A DNA stretch of 64,000 bases, from NCBI RefSeq assembly GCF_018882325.1, contig NZ_JACVOQ010000001.1, positions 124,001 to 188,000 of the forward strand, in the 5' to 3' direction. Source of the stretch: Polynucleobacter sp. 78F-HAINBA (GTDB taxonomy: Bacteria > Pseudomonadota > Gammaproteobacteria > Burkholderiales > Burkholderiaceae). Both the position numbers and the translations under genes were made by a program. Shown in pieces: positions 1-10,015 of the stretch. Within the stretch, counting starts at the first letter, position 1; every line of letters begins with the position of its first letter. Below the pieces are notes generated by a model, which was given only the letters and a program-made list of their open reading frames with translations, was not told the DNA's origin and did no database searches.

Positions 1-812
1 GCATGTAACTGCTCAGCTACCCGCTTAATTAAAAAGTTACCCATCGATACACCGCGAAGACCAGACTCACAGTTACTAATGGAATAAAACACGGCAACCT
101 TATATTGAGATGCCTGATCCACTGTCTCTGCTTTTTTATCGACCAAAGGCGTGATCACAGTTGGGATTTCAGGCAAGAGCGCTACCTCCACAAAGATCAG
201 GGGCTCGCTTGGTAGTTGCGGGTGAAAGAAGGCAAAACAACGGCGGTCTGGCTGCAGGCGGCGACGCAAATCATCCCAGCCATCAATGGCGTGCACCGCT
301 TCATGCTGGATTAACTTCTCAAGCACCTCTGCCGGGGACTTCCAGTCCACCTGATGCATTTTGAGGAAGCCCGGATTAAACCAAGAAGATAGTAAGTGGC
401 GCATGTCGAAATCTACCGCAGCCAATTCTGGTTTTTTATCTAGTAGCTGCAGCAAATCGCGACGCATTTGCACTACGGCTGCAGTGCCTTGACTGGCGCG
501 ATTGAGGCGGCGAAAAAATTCTTGGCGAGGAGACTCGGAAACTTTCTGCAACTGAATGTAATTACGAGCACTGGAGTCAGCTACAAAATTTTGTGCCGCC
601 TTGAGAACTGCATCCGCTTGGGGATTGAGCTTCTCAAATAGAAAAGTAAAAAATGAGACGTGTTGATCTTTTGCTAATTTGCGATAGTTATTGACCACAT
701 CATCAGCCATACTCAACGCATTAGATTCCCCCCGCTCAGATATCAAACGCTTAATGGCGTTATTTGCCTTAGACAAATTTCGAGCTTTTGTTAGCTTCTC
801 CAGCATGGACAT
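1..812 (-). CDS. malonyl-CoA decarboxylase, 3' end outside window
   Basis: This frame stays open from about position 812 to the window edge and encodes roughly 270 residues. It catalyses decarboxylation of malonyl-CoA to acetyl-CoA in the family it matches. The diagnostic stretch is HEAVHAI followed by W-DL-RRL, then DRRCFAFFHP, P-EPLIFVEVAL, and near the edge SMGNFLIKR, which is the usual order in malonyl-CoA decarboxylases. Two in-frame ATGs (812 and 806) could start it, giving MSMLEKL or MLEKL. It lies 123 bp downstream of lgt on the same strand. The catalytic C-terminal part lies outside the window, so only the family call is made. Confidence 0.85.
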   Translation of the reverse strand, partial: MSMLEKLTKARNLSKANNAIKRLISERGESNALSMADDVVNNYRKLAKDQHVSFFTFLFEKLNPQADAVLKAAQNFVADSSARNYIQLQKVSESPRQEFFRRLNRASQGTAAVVQMRRDLLQLLDKKPELAAVDFDMRHLLSSWFNPGFLKMHQVDWKSPAEVLEKLIQHEAVHAIDGWDDLRRRLQPDRRCFAFFHPQLPSEPLIFVEVALLPEIPTVITPLVDKKAETVDQASQYKVAVFYSISNCESGLRGVSMGNFLIKRVAEQLH

Positions 813-935
813 CTTTCAATTGAGGTGGAATTAGTCAGAAATTGGGCAAATTCAGCAAAATGTCGATGTTTTCATGGGAAATCTGGCCAATTTTAAGGAA
901 TTGACTACAAAAGACCCAGAAAAACCGTTTTTTAA

Positions 936-1733
936 CTACTGATAGCTGCCGTTTTTCGTATTTACTCTCACTATAAGGTAAATTCCGAAAATTATCATGG
1001 GCACAGAAAGCCACTGCCCCATAGAAAGGCCAAGACCCAAGAGGCCCAAGAAGGCATCAGGCTCACGGGCAAACTCTGCCAAAAAGCGGCAAAGCCCATA
1101 ACCCAACAAAAACAATCCTGAAACTTGCCCCACTCGACGTGGCTTACTGGAATAGATCCACAGAACGATGCCCAAGCAAATCCCTTCGCCAAAGAACTGA
1201 TAGATCTGAGAAGGATGACGAGGTATGGAGTCGACCATTGGAAAAACCATGGCCCAAGGCAAGTCTGTCGGCCTACCCCACAACTCACCATTAATGAAAT
1301 TACCTAAGCGGCCAAATGCCAATCCAAAAGGAACCAGTGGCGCAACCAAGTCGCTCACAACAAAGAAAGAAACCTTACGACGATAAGCAAACCAAAGCAA
1401 AGCAAGCAAAACACCGAGCAACCCACCATGAAAGGACATGCCGCCTTCCCATATCTTGAAGATGCTGAGAGGGTTTGCAAGGTAGTAGCCGGGCATATAA
1501 AACAGGGTGTAGCCCAAACGACCGCCAAGCACGACACCCAAAACACCGGCAAACAAAAGATCTTCAAGGTCTTTATATGACCAACCTAAAGATTGATAGC
1601 GCGCAGCGCGTATGCGCAGACGGCCCAGCAACAAAAATTGAGCAAAGGCCAAGAGATACATCAAGCCATACCAATGAATGGCAAACGAGCCAATACGAAT
1701 GGCGGCAGGATCAAATTCTGGATGAATCAGCAT
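936..1733 (-). CDS. lgt: prolipoprotein diacylglyceryl transferase
   Basis: Lgt moves diacylglycerol from phosphatidylglycerol to the lipobox cysteine of prolipoproteins in the inner membrane. The 265-residue protein starts with the typical [20 protein letters not shown] and is mostly hydrophobic with several membrane segments. The family signature [10 protein letters not shown] is at residues 141-150, the SFHGG histidine region is at 100-104, and HPSQIYQ follows later. Length fits the family. It is the last gene of pepA-holC-lgt, 19 bp after holC, and shares no functional theme with them beyond housekeeping. Confidence 0.97.
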   Translation of the reverse strand: MLIHPEFDPAAIRIGSFAIHWYGLMYLLAFAQFLLLGRLRIRAARYQSLGWSYKDLEDLLFAGVLGVVLGGRLGYTLFYMPGYYLANPLSIFKIWEGGMSFHGGLLGVLLALLWFAYRRKVSFFVVSDLVAPLVPFGLAFGRLGNFINGELWGRPTDLPWAMVFPMVDSIPRHPSQIYQFFGEGICLGIVLWIYSSKPRRVGQVSGLFLLGYGLCRFLAEFAREPDAFLGLLGLGLSMGQWLSVPMIIFGIYLIVRVNTKNGSYQ

Positions 1734-1752
1734 ACTTGGAGGCGGCTAATAC

Positions 1753-2217
1753 TCACGCTTTAGATTGATCGAAGTTGTGTAACTCATGACCTAAGTCGCG
1801 ATAGGCTTTATAGCGCTCGCGACCTGCAAGGCGCTCTGCCTCATTGATAGTCACAACCTCAACAATGCGAGGAAAACGCGCAAGCAAGCCTGGAACATCA
1901 GAAGGCATACGCATTCCTAGATGAATAAGAACATCTGCATGAGGGAGTTGAGACAAAGCCGGTGACAAGAAATCATCAGTCAGCAAAATAGGTGTATCGC
2001 TTGCTGCCTCATCATCAATAAAACAATGCGGCAAAAAATCCGTTGCGCTAAATGCCCATAGAAGCTCATCTAACTTCTTGAGATCAGCCTTCTCACCCAC
2101 CATCACGATATGACGCACAGGTTCGCCAGCGGGAGTCGCACTCCAGATCTTGCGCGTTAAGCGACAGGCATATTCCAGCTTATCGCTAACGTTGCTATGA
2201 AAATCAATACGGGCCAT
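1753..2217 (-). CDS. holC: DNA polymerase III chi subunit
   Basis: The 154-residue product matches HolC, the chi subunit of the clamp-loader complex that contacts SSB. It opens with MARIDFHSNV, has the central IVMVGEKADLKKLDELLW segment and the acidic stretch around HCFIDDEAASDTPILL typical of chi. It sits 12 bp after pepA, an arrangement also common in other proteobacteria where holC follows pepA, which supports the call. No membrane segment or catalytic motif is expected or seen. Confidence 0.93.
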   Translation of the reverse strand: MARIDFHSNVSDKLEYACRLTRKIWSATPAGEPVRHIVMVGEKADLKKLDELLWAFSATDFLPHCFIDDEAASDTPILLTDDFLSPALSQLPHADVLIHLGMRMPSDVPGLLARFPRIVEVVTINEAERLAGRERYKAYRDLGHELHNFDQSKA

Positions 2218-2229
2218 AAGTGCTGTCTT

Positions 2230-3831
2230 CTACTTTTGCTCTAGCAAGTAATTTACGAGCAAGGGAACTGGGCGCCCAGTTGAGCCTTTAGCGGCACCAC
2301 TTTTCCATGCAGTACCAGCGATATCTAAGTGAGCCCATTTATATTTTTCGGTGAAGCGCGATAAGAAACAGGCTGCAGTTACGCTACCTGCTGGGCGCCC
2401 ACCGATATTGGCCACATCTGCGAAATTGGATTTAAGTTGCTCGTGGTAAGCCGCATCCAAAGGTAAACGCCATACGGTGTCTAAAGAAGCATGGCCGGCC
2501 TTAGTAAGTGCAGTAACTAAACCTTCATCATCAGAGAACACGCCGCTATGCACATGACCCAATGCAATGATGCAAGCGCCTGTTAAAGTAGCCACATCAA
2601 TCACAGCCTTAGGCTTAAAGCGCTCTACATAAGTTAGGGCGTCACACAAAATTAAACGGCCTTCAGCATCGGTATTCAGAATCTCAATTGTTTGTCCCGA
2701 CATGCTCTTCACAATGTCACCTGGACGAGTAGCTTGACCAGAGGGCATATTTTCACAAGTTGGAATGACACCAATGACATTCTTTTTCAACTTCATCAAG
2801 GCAGTTGCATACATCGTGCCAATGACAGATGCAGCACCACACATGTCGTACTTCATCTCATCCATAGCTTCACCAGGCTTCAAAGAAATTCCGCCGGTAT
2901 CAAAAGTGATTCCCTTACCCACCAACACAATCGGAGCCTCGCCTGCTTTACCACCTTGGTGACGCATCACAATAAATTGTGGTGGCGTATCTGAACCCTT
3001 GGCTACCGATAAAAATGAGCCCATACCCAATGCTTCAATTTGCTTGCGACCCAAAACCTCAACCTTGAGGCCAGTCTTTTTGCTTAGGCCTTGCGCTGCT
3101 TTACCCAAATAAGTTGGGGTACAAATATTCGGAGGCAAATTACCTAAATCTTTGGCTAAGTTCATACCCTCAACCATTGCTGAACCCTCTGGCACAGCAG
3201 CCTTCAACTCCTTGGCACAAGTATCGTTACCTGCAAAGATGAGGTGAGTAAAAGTATCAGCCTTATCTTTAGCCTTGAATTTCATGGCAGGTTGACGCAC
3301 TCCAAAGCGATATGCCTGATCACCGGCATATTGAATTGTCAGACGCACCTCTTCGGCAATGAACTCAGCGCGGTGTCCCAAAGCAAAACTGGGGATAAAC
3401 CACAAAGCGCTTTGGATGGAGCCACCACTTAACTGCTTTAATGCAGCGCGAGCAATTTTTGAATAGGCATTGAGACTACGTGCGCTAGCAGGAGCAACAT
3501 CACCCAAAGACACCAAAAGAATGCGCTTTATCTTTGCGCCAGACGTTGCCCAGGATTTTTCAGCGCGGATTACGCAGGTAGAGGCTGACTGACTGTCAAG
3601 ATCGCCTACCAAATTTGCATGAGTCACCGAACCACCAAGCAAACGATCAAGCTCAACCAAAAGTCCAGACTTGGATTTACCCGCCGTCAAAGCATCTAAA
3701 TCTGTCTTTGAGTACGCCAAAACCAGACAATCGGAGCTCTGCGCCAATAGGGTGCTTAGGCTCGCCTTAAGTTGTTTGGGGTTATTTAGATCGGCATGCG
3801 CGAAAATCTTGGTGCTAAATTGAATAGTCAT
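2230..3831 (-). CDS. pepA: leucyl aminopeptidase, M17 family
   Basis: This is a cytosolic zinc or manganese aminopeptidase of 533 residues. The N-terminal regulatory domain covers about residues 1-190 and the catalytic domain the rest. GKGITFDTGGISLKP at 305-319 and the signature NTDAEGRL at 386-393 carry the metal ligands of the M17 family. It is the first gene of pepA-holC-lgt and is divergent from lptF, with 118 bp between the two start codons. PepA also acts as a DNA-binding accessory factor in enterics, but nothing here tests that. Confidence 0.97.
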   Translation of the reverse strand: MTIQFSTKIFAHADLNNPKQLKASLSTLLAQSSDCLVLAYSKTDLDALTAGKSKSGLLVELDRLLGGSVTHANLVGDLDSQSASTCVIRAEKSWATSGAKIKRILLVSLGDVAPASARSLNAYSKIARAALKQLSGGSIQSALWFIPSFALGHRAEFIAEEVRLTIQYAGDQAYRFGVRQPAMKFKAKDKADTFTHLIFAGNDTCAKELKAAVPEGSAMVEGMNLAKDLGNLPPNICTPTYLGKAAQGLSKKTGLKVEVLGRKQIEALGMGSFLSVAKGSDTPPQFIVMRHQGGKAGEAPIVLVGKGITFDTGGISLKPGEAMDEMKYDMCGAASVIGTMYATALMKLKKNVIGVIPTCENMPSGQATRPGDIVKSMSGQTIEILNTDAEGRLILCDALTYVERFKPKAVIDVATLTGACIIALGHVHSGVFSDDEGLVTALTKAGHASLDTVWRLPLDAAYHEQLKSNFADVANIGGRPAGSVTAACFLSRFTEKYKWAHLDIAGTAWKSGAAKGSTGRPVPLLVNYLLEQK

Positions 3832-3949
3832 AATGTCTTACGGTATTTTTAAGTCAATTCAAGGGAAAAAGTGGGTGTTTATCCATTATCCTCCGAGATG
3901 CAGGTTCACATCTTGAGTGAGCCCATAACAGCCAATTCATTATCTACTC

Positions 3950-5065
3950 ATGATTTTTCACCAAGCCCTTCGCCGCGAACTCAGTTTTACGACTGGTGGT
4001 GTTTTTTTGGTCTTGGTAACCATCATGATTACCACCCTAGTCATCCGAATTCTGGGCTTTGCGGCAAATGGTGCAGTAAACCCAGAAGATGCCCTGGTTC
4101 TCATAGCTCTGGCCACTCTTGGTTATATGGCCGTATTGCTCACGGTCTCCCTATTTGTAGCCGTCTTAATTGTGCTGGTGCGCTGGTACAAAGACTCAGA
4201 AATGATTGTTTGGTTTGCTAGTGGCCTCAGTATTGCTAGCCTGATTCAACCAATCCTACGTTTTGCGACACCCCTCATCATCATCATCGCCCTATTGGCT
4301 TTGTTTGTTTGGCCTTGGGCCAATCGTGAATCAACCCTCATCAGCCAAAGATTTCAGCAGCGCAGTGACGTTTCGATGGTTGCTGCCGGTCAATTTAGAG
4401 AGTCCGCCAAAGCGGAGCGCGTATTTTTTATTGAAGAGCTGGATGTTGATAAAAGTGAAGTTAAAAATATCTTCGCTGCAGAAACTAAAAATGGACGACT
4501 GAGCGTCGCCGTTGCCTCAACTGGGTTTATTGAAAACGCAGAGGGTGGTGGTAAATCAATCGTTCTGAATAACGGTCGTCGGTATGAAGGGGTCCCCACG
4601 CAACCGGACTTTAGGATCCTAGAATTTTCTGAATACCTTACAAACATTCACAGTAAAGAATCTCTAGAACCACCACCTCGCGATCGAGAAAAGACGGTTT
4701 CGGAACTCTTAAACGAACAAAACCCACAGCAACTAAACGAAAATCGTGCTGAGCTACTGTGGAGGATTGGATTGCCGCTAATGGCTTTAGGCCTAGTGTT
4801 AATTGCCATTCCACTGGCCTACGTCAACCCAAGGCTAGGTAACTACACTGCGATGTTTTATGCCGTACTGATTTACTTGATTTATAGCAACCTATTAAAT
4901 CTCACTCAAAGTTTCGTTGCGCAAGGAAAAGTAAACGCCGTTATCGCTGTTTGGCCCATTCATATATTGGCATTTGGCATAGCTTTTCTACTCATTCGTA
5001 ATCGCATCAACCCTTCGCTGAAGTGGTGGCGCCGTCAACTACCTTCATTCTTGGCCAATAGATGA
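3950..5065 (+). CDS. lptF: LPS export permease LptF
   Basis: LptF and LptG form the inner-membrane part of the LptB2FG transporter that extracts LPS. The 371-residue protein opens with IFHQALRRELSFTTGG, then a long hydrophobic helix. Further membrane segments lie near residues 50-80 and 95-120, a periplasmic domain covers about 130-270, and three C-terminal helices follow. The stop overlaps the lptG start in an ATGA junction, indicating translational coupling. Family length (about 366 in E. coli) agrees. Confidence 0.95.
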   Translation: MIFHQALRRELSFTTGGVFLVLVTIMITTLVIRILGFAANGAVNPEDALVLIALATLGYMAVLLTVSLFVAVLIVLVRWYKDSEMIVWFASGLSIASLIQPILRFATPLIIIIALLALFVWPWANRESTLISQRFQQRSDVSMVAAGQFRESAKAERVFFIEELDVDKSEVKNIFAAETKNGRLSVAVASTGFIENAEGGGKSIVLNNGRRYEGVPTQPDFRILEFSEYLTNIHSKESLEPPPRDREKTVSELLNEQNPQQLNENRAELLWRIGLPLMALGLVLIAIPLAYVNPRLGNYTAMFYAVLIYLIYSNLLNLTQSFVAQGKVNAVIAVWPIHILAFGIAFLLIRNRINPSLKWWRRQLPSFLANR

Positions 5066-6216
5066 AATATCTATTCCCCTTCATATTTGAACGCTACTTA
5101 GCCAGGCAGATCTATGCTGCGTTTGGCTTCATTCTGTTTGCCTTGGTAGCACTGTTTTTATTTTTTGACATCCTCAGCGAGCTTGGTTCAGTAAAGGGTC
5201 AATACACCCTGCCATTAGCACTGCTGCATGTTTTATTAAAAGCTCCAAGTCGTATTTCTGAGATCATCCCTATTGCTGGCTTGATTGGAAGTATTTATGT
5301 ATTTGCGATGCTAGCTAGTCAGTCCGAGTTCACGATCTTGCGCATTGCTGGATTAGATATACGCAGAGGCTTGACTACACTAGCCAAAATTTCATTACCC
5401 CTAGTTGTTCTGACGCTCGTCATGAGCGAGTGGCTAGGGCCCTATACCGAGAATCTCTCAGAGCAGATTCGCATGAAGGCCTTAGGCTCTTCCTATAGCT
5501 CGCAATTCAAAACTGGGGTATGGGTAAAAGATCGTTTGCGAGATGAAGATGGTAGCGGTCCTATTAGGCCAGGAGTTCGCTATGTCAACGTTGGCAAGAT
5601 TGAACAAGATAACGAAATCAAAAACATTCGCATGTATGAGTTTGATGATGCGTATCGTCTACTTTCTATTCGTAGCGCAGTATCTGGACGCTTTGATCAA
5701 ACGGGAACCTGGATTCTGGATGACGTCACTGAAACTCGCTTTAAAGAAACCAAGCAGAGTGATCCACTCAATCCCGTCTATTCAGCCCAGACTTTTGTAC
5801 ATCCAATTGTTAGCCTCAATTCCGAAGTCACACCTCAAATTTTGAGCGTACTTTTAGTCAGTCCGGAAAAAATGTCGATCTTTAGCTTGGGGCGTTTTAT
5901 TTCACACTTGAGAGATAACAAACAGGATGCTCAGCGTCACTCTATTGCGTTCTGGAAAAAAGTAATTTACCCATTTACGATCTTCGTTATGCTGACATTG
6001 GCACTGCCGTTTGCCTACCTCAAGGTGCGCGCCGGTAGCGTTGGCATCAAGGTATTTGGCGGCATCATGCTAGGCATGAGCTTTCAACTTTTTAACTCCC
6101 TCTTCTCTAATGTTGGACTCCTAGGCTCTTGGCCCGCACTACTTACCGCCCTAACGCCGCCATTGCTTTATTTCATCTTGGCGATTGTGGGTTTACGTTG
6201 GGTATCTAGAGCTTAA
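5062..6216 (+). CDS. lptG: LPS export permease LptG
   Basis: The partner of LptF in the LPS export ABC transporter, 384 residues. It starts with FIFERYLARQIYAAFGFILF, with the amphipathic N-terminal helix leading into the first membrane segment. Membrane segments also lie near residues 60-80 and 100-120, a periplasmic domain follows, and a C-terminal cluster of helices ends in the usual position. It overlaps lptF by 4 bases. The ATPase lptB is not nearby, which is normal. Confidence 0.95.
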   Translation: MKYLFPFIFERYLARQIYAAFGFILFALVALFLFFDILSELGSVKGQYTLPLALLHVLLKAPSRISEIIPIAGLIGSIYVFAMLASQSEFTILRIAGLDIRRGLTTLAKISLPLVVLTLVMSEWLGPYTENLSEQIRMKALGSSYSSQFKTGVWVKDRLRDEDGSGPIRPGVRYVNVGKIEQDNEIKNIRMYEFDDAYRLLSIRSAVSGRFDQTGTWILDDVTETRFKETKQSDPLNPVYSAQTFVHPIVSLNSEVTPQILSVLLVSPEKMSIFSLGRFISHLRDNKQDAQRHSIAFWKKVIYPFTIFVMLTLALPFAYLKVRAGSVGIKVFGGIMLGMSFQLFNSLFSNVGLLGSWPALLTALTPPLLYFILAIVGLRWVSRA

Positions 6217-6278
6217 TACCTAAAAATCATATAGAATCTCATTCATATATCGCAGTTGATATAAAGAATGGAATCCAT

Positions 6279-7220
6279 ATGAATCTTCACCAATTTCGTT
6301 TTGTTCGTGAGGCCGTAAGACAGAACTTCAATCTGACTACTGCTGCCAAGGCCCTCTTTACCTCTCAGCCTGGAGTCTCCAAGGCCATCATTGAGCTGGA
6401 AGATGAGTTGGGCGTGGAAATATTCCGACGCCACGGTAAACGCATTCGCTCGCTCACCGAGCCAGGTAAACGCATTCTCGCCTCGATTGAGCGCATTCTG
6501 GATGAAGTAGAAACTTTAAGACGAGTTGGTAAAGACTTTGCCAGTCAAGATCAAGGCAACTTTGTGATTGCAACCACTCATACGCAGGCACGTTACGCGT
6601 TACCAAAGGTGCTTACTGAATTTACTAAACGCTTTCCAAAGGTTCGAGTGAGCATTCAACAGGGAAGTCCGGGTCAAATTGCAGAGTTGTTGATTCATGA
6701 TCGTGCAGATATTGCAATTGCAACTGAAGGTATTGCCAATACCCCTGGTGTACTGGCACTTCCAGGCTACCAATGGCAACACGTTGTCATGGTGCCGCTA
6801 AGCCACCCCCTTCTGAATCAATCAACAATCACCTTAGAAGAGATTGCAAAGTACCCACTCATCACCTACGACAAAGCGTTTGCGGGTCGTAGCAAAATTG
6901 ACGCTGCATTTGCACAACGCAATCTAAGCCCCGATATTATTTTGGAGGCAATCGATGCAGACGTGATTAAGACTTACGTTGAAACTGGAATGGGCGTGGG
7001 TATTGTGGCTGGATTGGCATACGATGCAGATCGAGATCGCAATCTACGAGTTATTCCAGTTGGGCACTTGTTTGGTAACAACGTAACGCATTTAGGTGTT
7101 AAGCAGGGAGCCTACTTACGCTCTTTTGTGTATACCTTCATCGAACTATTCTCGCCAACGCTTACCAAGAAAATTGTTGAGCAAGCCATGAATAGCGAGT
7201 CAGAAACTTACGAGATTTAA
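6279..7220 (+). CDS. cysB: CysB-type LysR regulator
   Basis: A 313-residue LysR-family activator closest to CysB, which controls sulfate assimilation in response to N-acetylserine. The winged helix covers residues 1-60 with TTAAKALFTSQPGVSKAI as the recognition region. The effector domain keeps the known sulfate/inducer contacts T100, T102, Q103 and T149 at the same numbers as enteric CysB. Where enteric CysB has Thr202 before GRS, this protein has Ala201. It lies 62 bp after lptG, and a strong terminator follows it, so it probably has its own promoter. Cbl is an alternative within the same subfamily. Confidence 0.88.
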   Translation: MNLHQFRFVREAVRQNFNLTTAAKALFTSQPGVSKAIIELEDELGVEIFRRHGKRIRSLTEPGKRILASIERILDEVETLRRVGKDFASQDQGNFVIATTHTQARYALPKVLTEFTKRFPKVRVSIQQGSPGQIAELLIHDRADIAIATEGIANTPGVLALPGYQWQHVVMVPLSHPLLNQSTITLEEIAKYPLITYDKAFAGRSKIDAAFAQRNLSPDIILEAIDADVIKTYVETGMGVGIVAGLAYDADRDRNLRVIPVGHLFGNNVTHLGVKQGAYLRSFVYTFIELFSPTLTKKIVEQAMNSESETYEI

Positions 7221-7271
7221 AGAGTTGAAATAGCGTTACGGGAGAGTTTTCTCGCAATAACTATCCAATAA

Positions 7272-7298
7272 AAAACCCGCCGTAGCGGGTTTCTTTTT
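7272..7298 (+). terminator. Rho-independent terminator after cysB
   Basis: The arms AAACCCGC and GCGGGTTT pair perfectly around a CGTA loop and are followed by CTTTTT. It is placed 52 bases after the cysB stop. An A-run precedes the left arm, so it could also end the convergent beta-barrel gene on the other strand. Confidence 0.88.
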
Positions 7299-7313
7299 AA
7301 GTTAGTCGATTAC

Positions 7314-8769
7314 TTACAAACCAACTGTATATGTAGCCATTACAGTCGTTGTAGAGACAGCCTGGAATGGCTCTTGACGATAGATGCCAGTTACCCCTAA
7401 ACGGTGATTCTTTTCAACATCATAGTAAGCACCAATAGATGCTGTTGGACGAGTCTTCACTGGATTAGGATTGAAATTTACTGGCGCCAAAGTACCGATA
7501 GATGCATTACTAGCGTTATAGGAACCATTAGCAGTGTTGGTATCGGTCTCCACTCCAGCGCTCGCAAACAAAGTTGTTTGCGGAATACCCCTGTACTTCA
7601 ACTCCGCACCAGCCAGAGCTGTCGTTGCATTGGTATTTAACTGCCCATAACTCAAGGGGGCTGTAACCGAAGTAGAGCTGGCCTCAGTGTAGCCACCAAG
7701 ATTATTTTGGGTATAACGAACGCCGACGTAAGGAGATGCGACTAATTGATCGGCAACGCCAAATCCATACCTTGCAATTACCTGAGCGCCTTGGCTAGTG
7801 AGGTTTGATCCACCAATGCCTGCTTCAGATGTGCCAACCACTTGACGAGTCACAGTAGTACTTTTTTGACCATAGGCAGCTGAAACTTTTACTTCAGCAC
7901 CAACCCCGTCAGGACGCTCGCTCCACACACCAAATATACCGAGCATTGGAGTGTTATTGCCTAACTGAACTGTTCCTGGGCCACTTATGGACAAGTTCTG
8001 GTCTGCATAAGCGCCAACGCGAGAATTATTAGCATCCAAACGATATGAAGCAATCAACAAGCCACTTGTGTTGTTTATACCTTGGGCTTGTACCGTTGTA
8101 TTGCGGCCACCAGCAGAGACGCACACTCCATACTTATCAAAGACTGGGCAGTCATAAGTAAAGCTATTCACCATCACAGAGTTTTGCAATGTAACCGTAC
8201 CCTGAAGAACGGCAGCAGTGTTCACTAGAGATTGCTGAGTGTCGGCGACGGAGGGGCCGAAAATTCCAAAATAGGTCAAGAGCATAGCTGAACCATCTTC
8301 AGCGGTATACGTAAAATACCAAGATCCCCTTGAAGTGGTGCCGCTTACCGGGAAGTAATTAAAGTCACCGGCAGTTGAAGTTGTTTGACCGTACAACAAA
8401 CCTCCCCCAACGGGCTGACCAATTAACTGCCTAGTCAAATTTAATGGGGATGGAGACCAAATCGTAAAGTCCCCCCCCGTTATTCGCAAGGGACAGCGTT
8501 TGATTTCCAATGCCAGCACCGTTAATGGTCATAGTGAAGGCTGTAACCCCAATAGCTGAAGTCGGAGGACTCGTACTATTCGCGGTTGTTAGATATGCTA
8601 ATCCAGCTGGATTAAAGGTGATGGAACCAACAGCAGTTGCAGTATTACCAAAGCTAGCGCCCGACCATTCCAATCGAAATGTCGAATCGGCATAAGCTTG
8701 GATAGAGCTAAACAATATCGCCGAGGTAAAAACATTGAAAAATGTTTTCCTAAGGTTGAACGAATTCAT
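7314..8769 (-). pseudogene. outer-membrane beta-barrel protein, frame broken at a G8 tract
   Basis: Two overlapping frames make one gene. The first (8769-8431) has a signal peptide ending near AYADS and a secreted domain. The second (ending at 7314) is a Gly/Asn/Thr/Ser-rich barrel whose last third resembles an autotransporter-type OM beta-domain and ends in the hydrophobic strand ATYTVGL. On the coding strand the break is at eight Gs (8471-8478). With seven Gs, NNGG would run into DFTIWSPSPLNL and give about 484 residues. With eight, the protein stops 11 codons later. It may be a true pseudogene, a phase-variable gene in the OFF state, or a homopolymer sequencing error. Function and ligand are unknown. 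Confidence 0.75.
8471..8478 (-). repeat. G8 mononucleotide tract inside the beta-barrel gene
   Basis: There are eight consecutive G on the coding strand, about 97 codons into the gene. The two long reading frames meet exactly here. A tract of this length can slip during replication, which would switch the frame on or off. Confidence 0.9.
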
Positions 8770-9021
8770 GGGGATCTTATTGGTTGGATGGGCTATTAGC
8801 CATATGGCTAACTCGAGATTCTCCCTGAATCATCACAAATTAACTAACAATTTGAATATTTAAAACAAAAAAACAACGGCTCAGCAATTGAAGAGCGGCT
8901 TTTCTAGGCCAGCGAGTAGGCGAAAGAACAAGCTCGGTGGGTATGCGCGCGCAAGCTTATTCAAGCAGGCTTGTCAGCCGTGATCTGAAAAGGGGGATCT
9001 CAAGAACTAAAGAAAAGTACT
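8770..9021. other. 252-bp gap without a gene
   Basis: This stretch lies between the beta-barrel gene start and tRNA-Leu. It contains the beta-barrel gene's upstream region and a T-rich stretch (read from the minus strand) that could end tRNA-Leu transcription. No coding frame is convincing and no strong hairpin was found. Confidence 0.5.
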
Positions 9022-9106
9022 TGGTGCCCCGGGGCGGACTTGAACCGCCACGCCTTGCGGCACCGGATTTTGAGTCCGGCACGTCTACCAATTCCATCAC
9101 CGGGGC
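9022..9106 (-). tRNA. tRNA-Leu(CAA)
   Basis: The 85-nt minus-strand sequence folds as a long-variable-arm tRNA. The acceptor GCCCCGG pairs with CCGGGGC, the loop CTCAAAA gives anticodon CAA (codon UUG), GTTCAAGTC forms the T arm, and a genomic CCA end is present. It is divergent from yebC. Confidence 0.96.
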
Positions 9107-9247
9107 AGGTGTTTGCAGTGGAAAAACTGCATTGAAGCTTACTAAGAGGTGAGAGTGTAACAAAAAAGTTGTAGCACCCCCATTCTTGGTCTCAGAAGCC
9201 CTTAAAATGAGGTCTTCAAGCCACATTACTCAAAAGGACTTACCCGT

Positions 9248-9967
9248 ATGGCCGGCCATTCGAAATGGGCCAATATTCAGCACCGCAAAGGACGTCAAGA
9301 CGAAAAGCGCGGCAAGATTTGGACCAAACTCATAAAAGAAATCACGGTTGCAGCTAAATTAGGCGGCGGCGATATTGCTACGAACCCGCGTTTACGCCTA
9401 GCAATCGATAAGGCTAAAGATGCCAATATGCCCAATGACAACGTGCAGCGTGCAATTCAGCGCGGCACAGGCTCACTCGAGGGTGTTAACTATGAAGAGA
9501 TTCGTTATGAAGGTTATGGCCTCAATGGAGCTGCCATCATCGTTGATTGCTTAACCGACAACCGCACACGTACCGTTGCTGAAGTGCGCCATGCATTTAA
9601 TAAAAATGGTGGCAATATGGGTGCCGAGGGATCAGTTGCTTTTATGTTTAAGCACTGCGGTCAGATGTTGTTTGCCCCAGGCACTAATGAAGATCAACTC
9701 ATGGAGATCGCACTCGATGCCGGCGCAGAAGATGTCATCACCCATGATGATGGATCACTTGAGGTGCTCACGCCAGTGCCTGACTTTTCTAAAGTGCAAG
9801 ACGCGCTCACCCAGGCAGGCTTAAAAGCAGAACTTGCCACAGTGACAATGCGCCCAGAAACCGAAACCGAGTTCGAGGGTGAACAAGCCGAGAGCATGCA
9901 AAAACTTTTGGATGCACTTGAAAACTTAGATGATGTTCAAGAAGTATTTACGAATGCATCCTTGTAA
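9248..9967 (+). CDS. YebC/PmpR family protein
   Basis: A 239-residue cytosolic protein opening with [17 protein letters not shown], the hallmark of the YebC/TACO1 family. [15 protein letters not shown], a three-domain layout and the family's usual length (about 240) support it. Members have been described as transcriptional regulators and, more recently, as helpers of translation through difficult sequences. It heads the run yebC-purD-hemF-nadD-rsfS-rlmH-maf-rng and lies 48 bp before purD. Confidence 0.95.
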   Translation: MAGHSKWANIQHRKGRQDEKRGKIWTKLIKEITVAAKLGGGDIATNPRLRLAIDKAKDANMPNDNVQRAIQRGTGSLEGVNYEEIRYEGYGLNGAAIIVDCLTDNRTRTVAEVRHAFNKNGGNMGAEGSVAFMFKHCGQMLFAPGTNEDQLMEIALDAGAEDVITHDDGSLEVLTPVPDFSKVQDALTQAGLKAELATVTMRPETETEFEGEQAESMQKLLDALENLDDVQEVFTNASL

Positions 9968-10015
9968 GTCATCGAATTTATAAATCCCATTCATTAACCT
10001 ATTTCTTAGCTCGTC

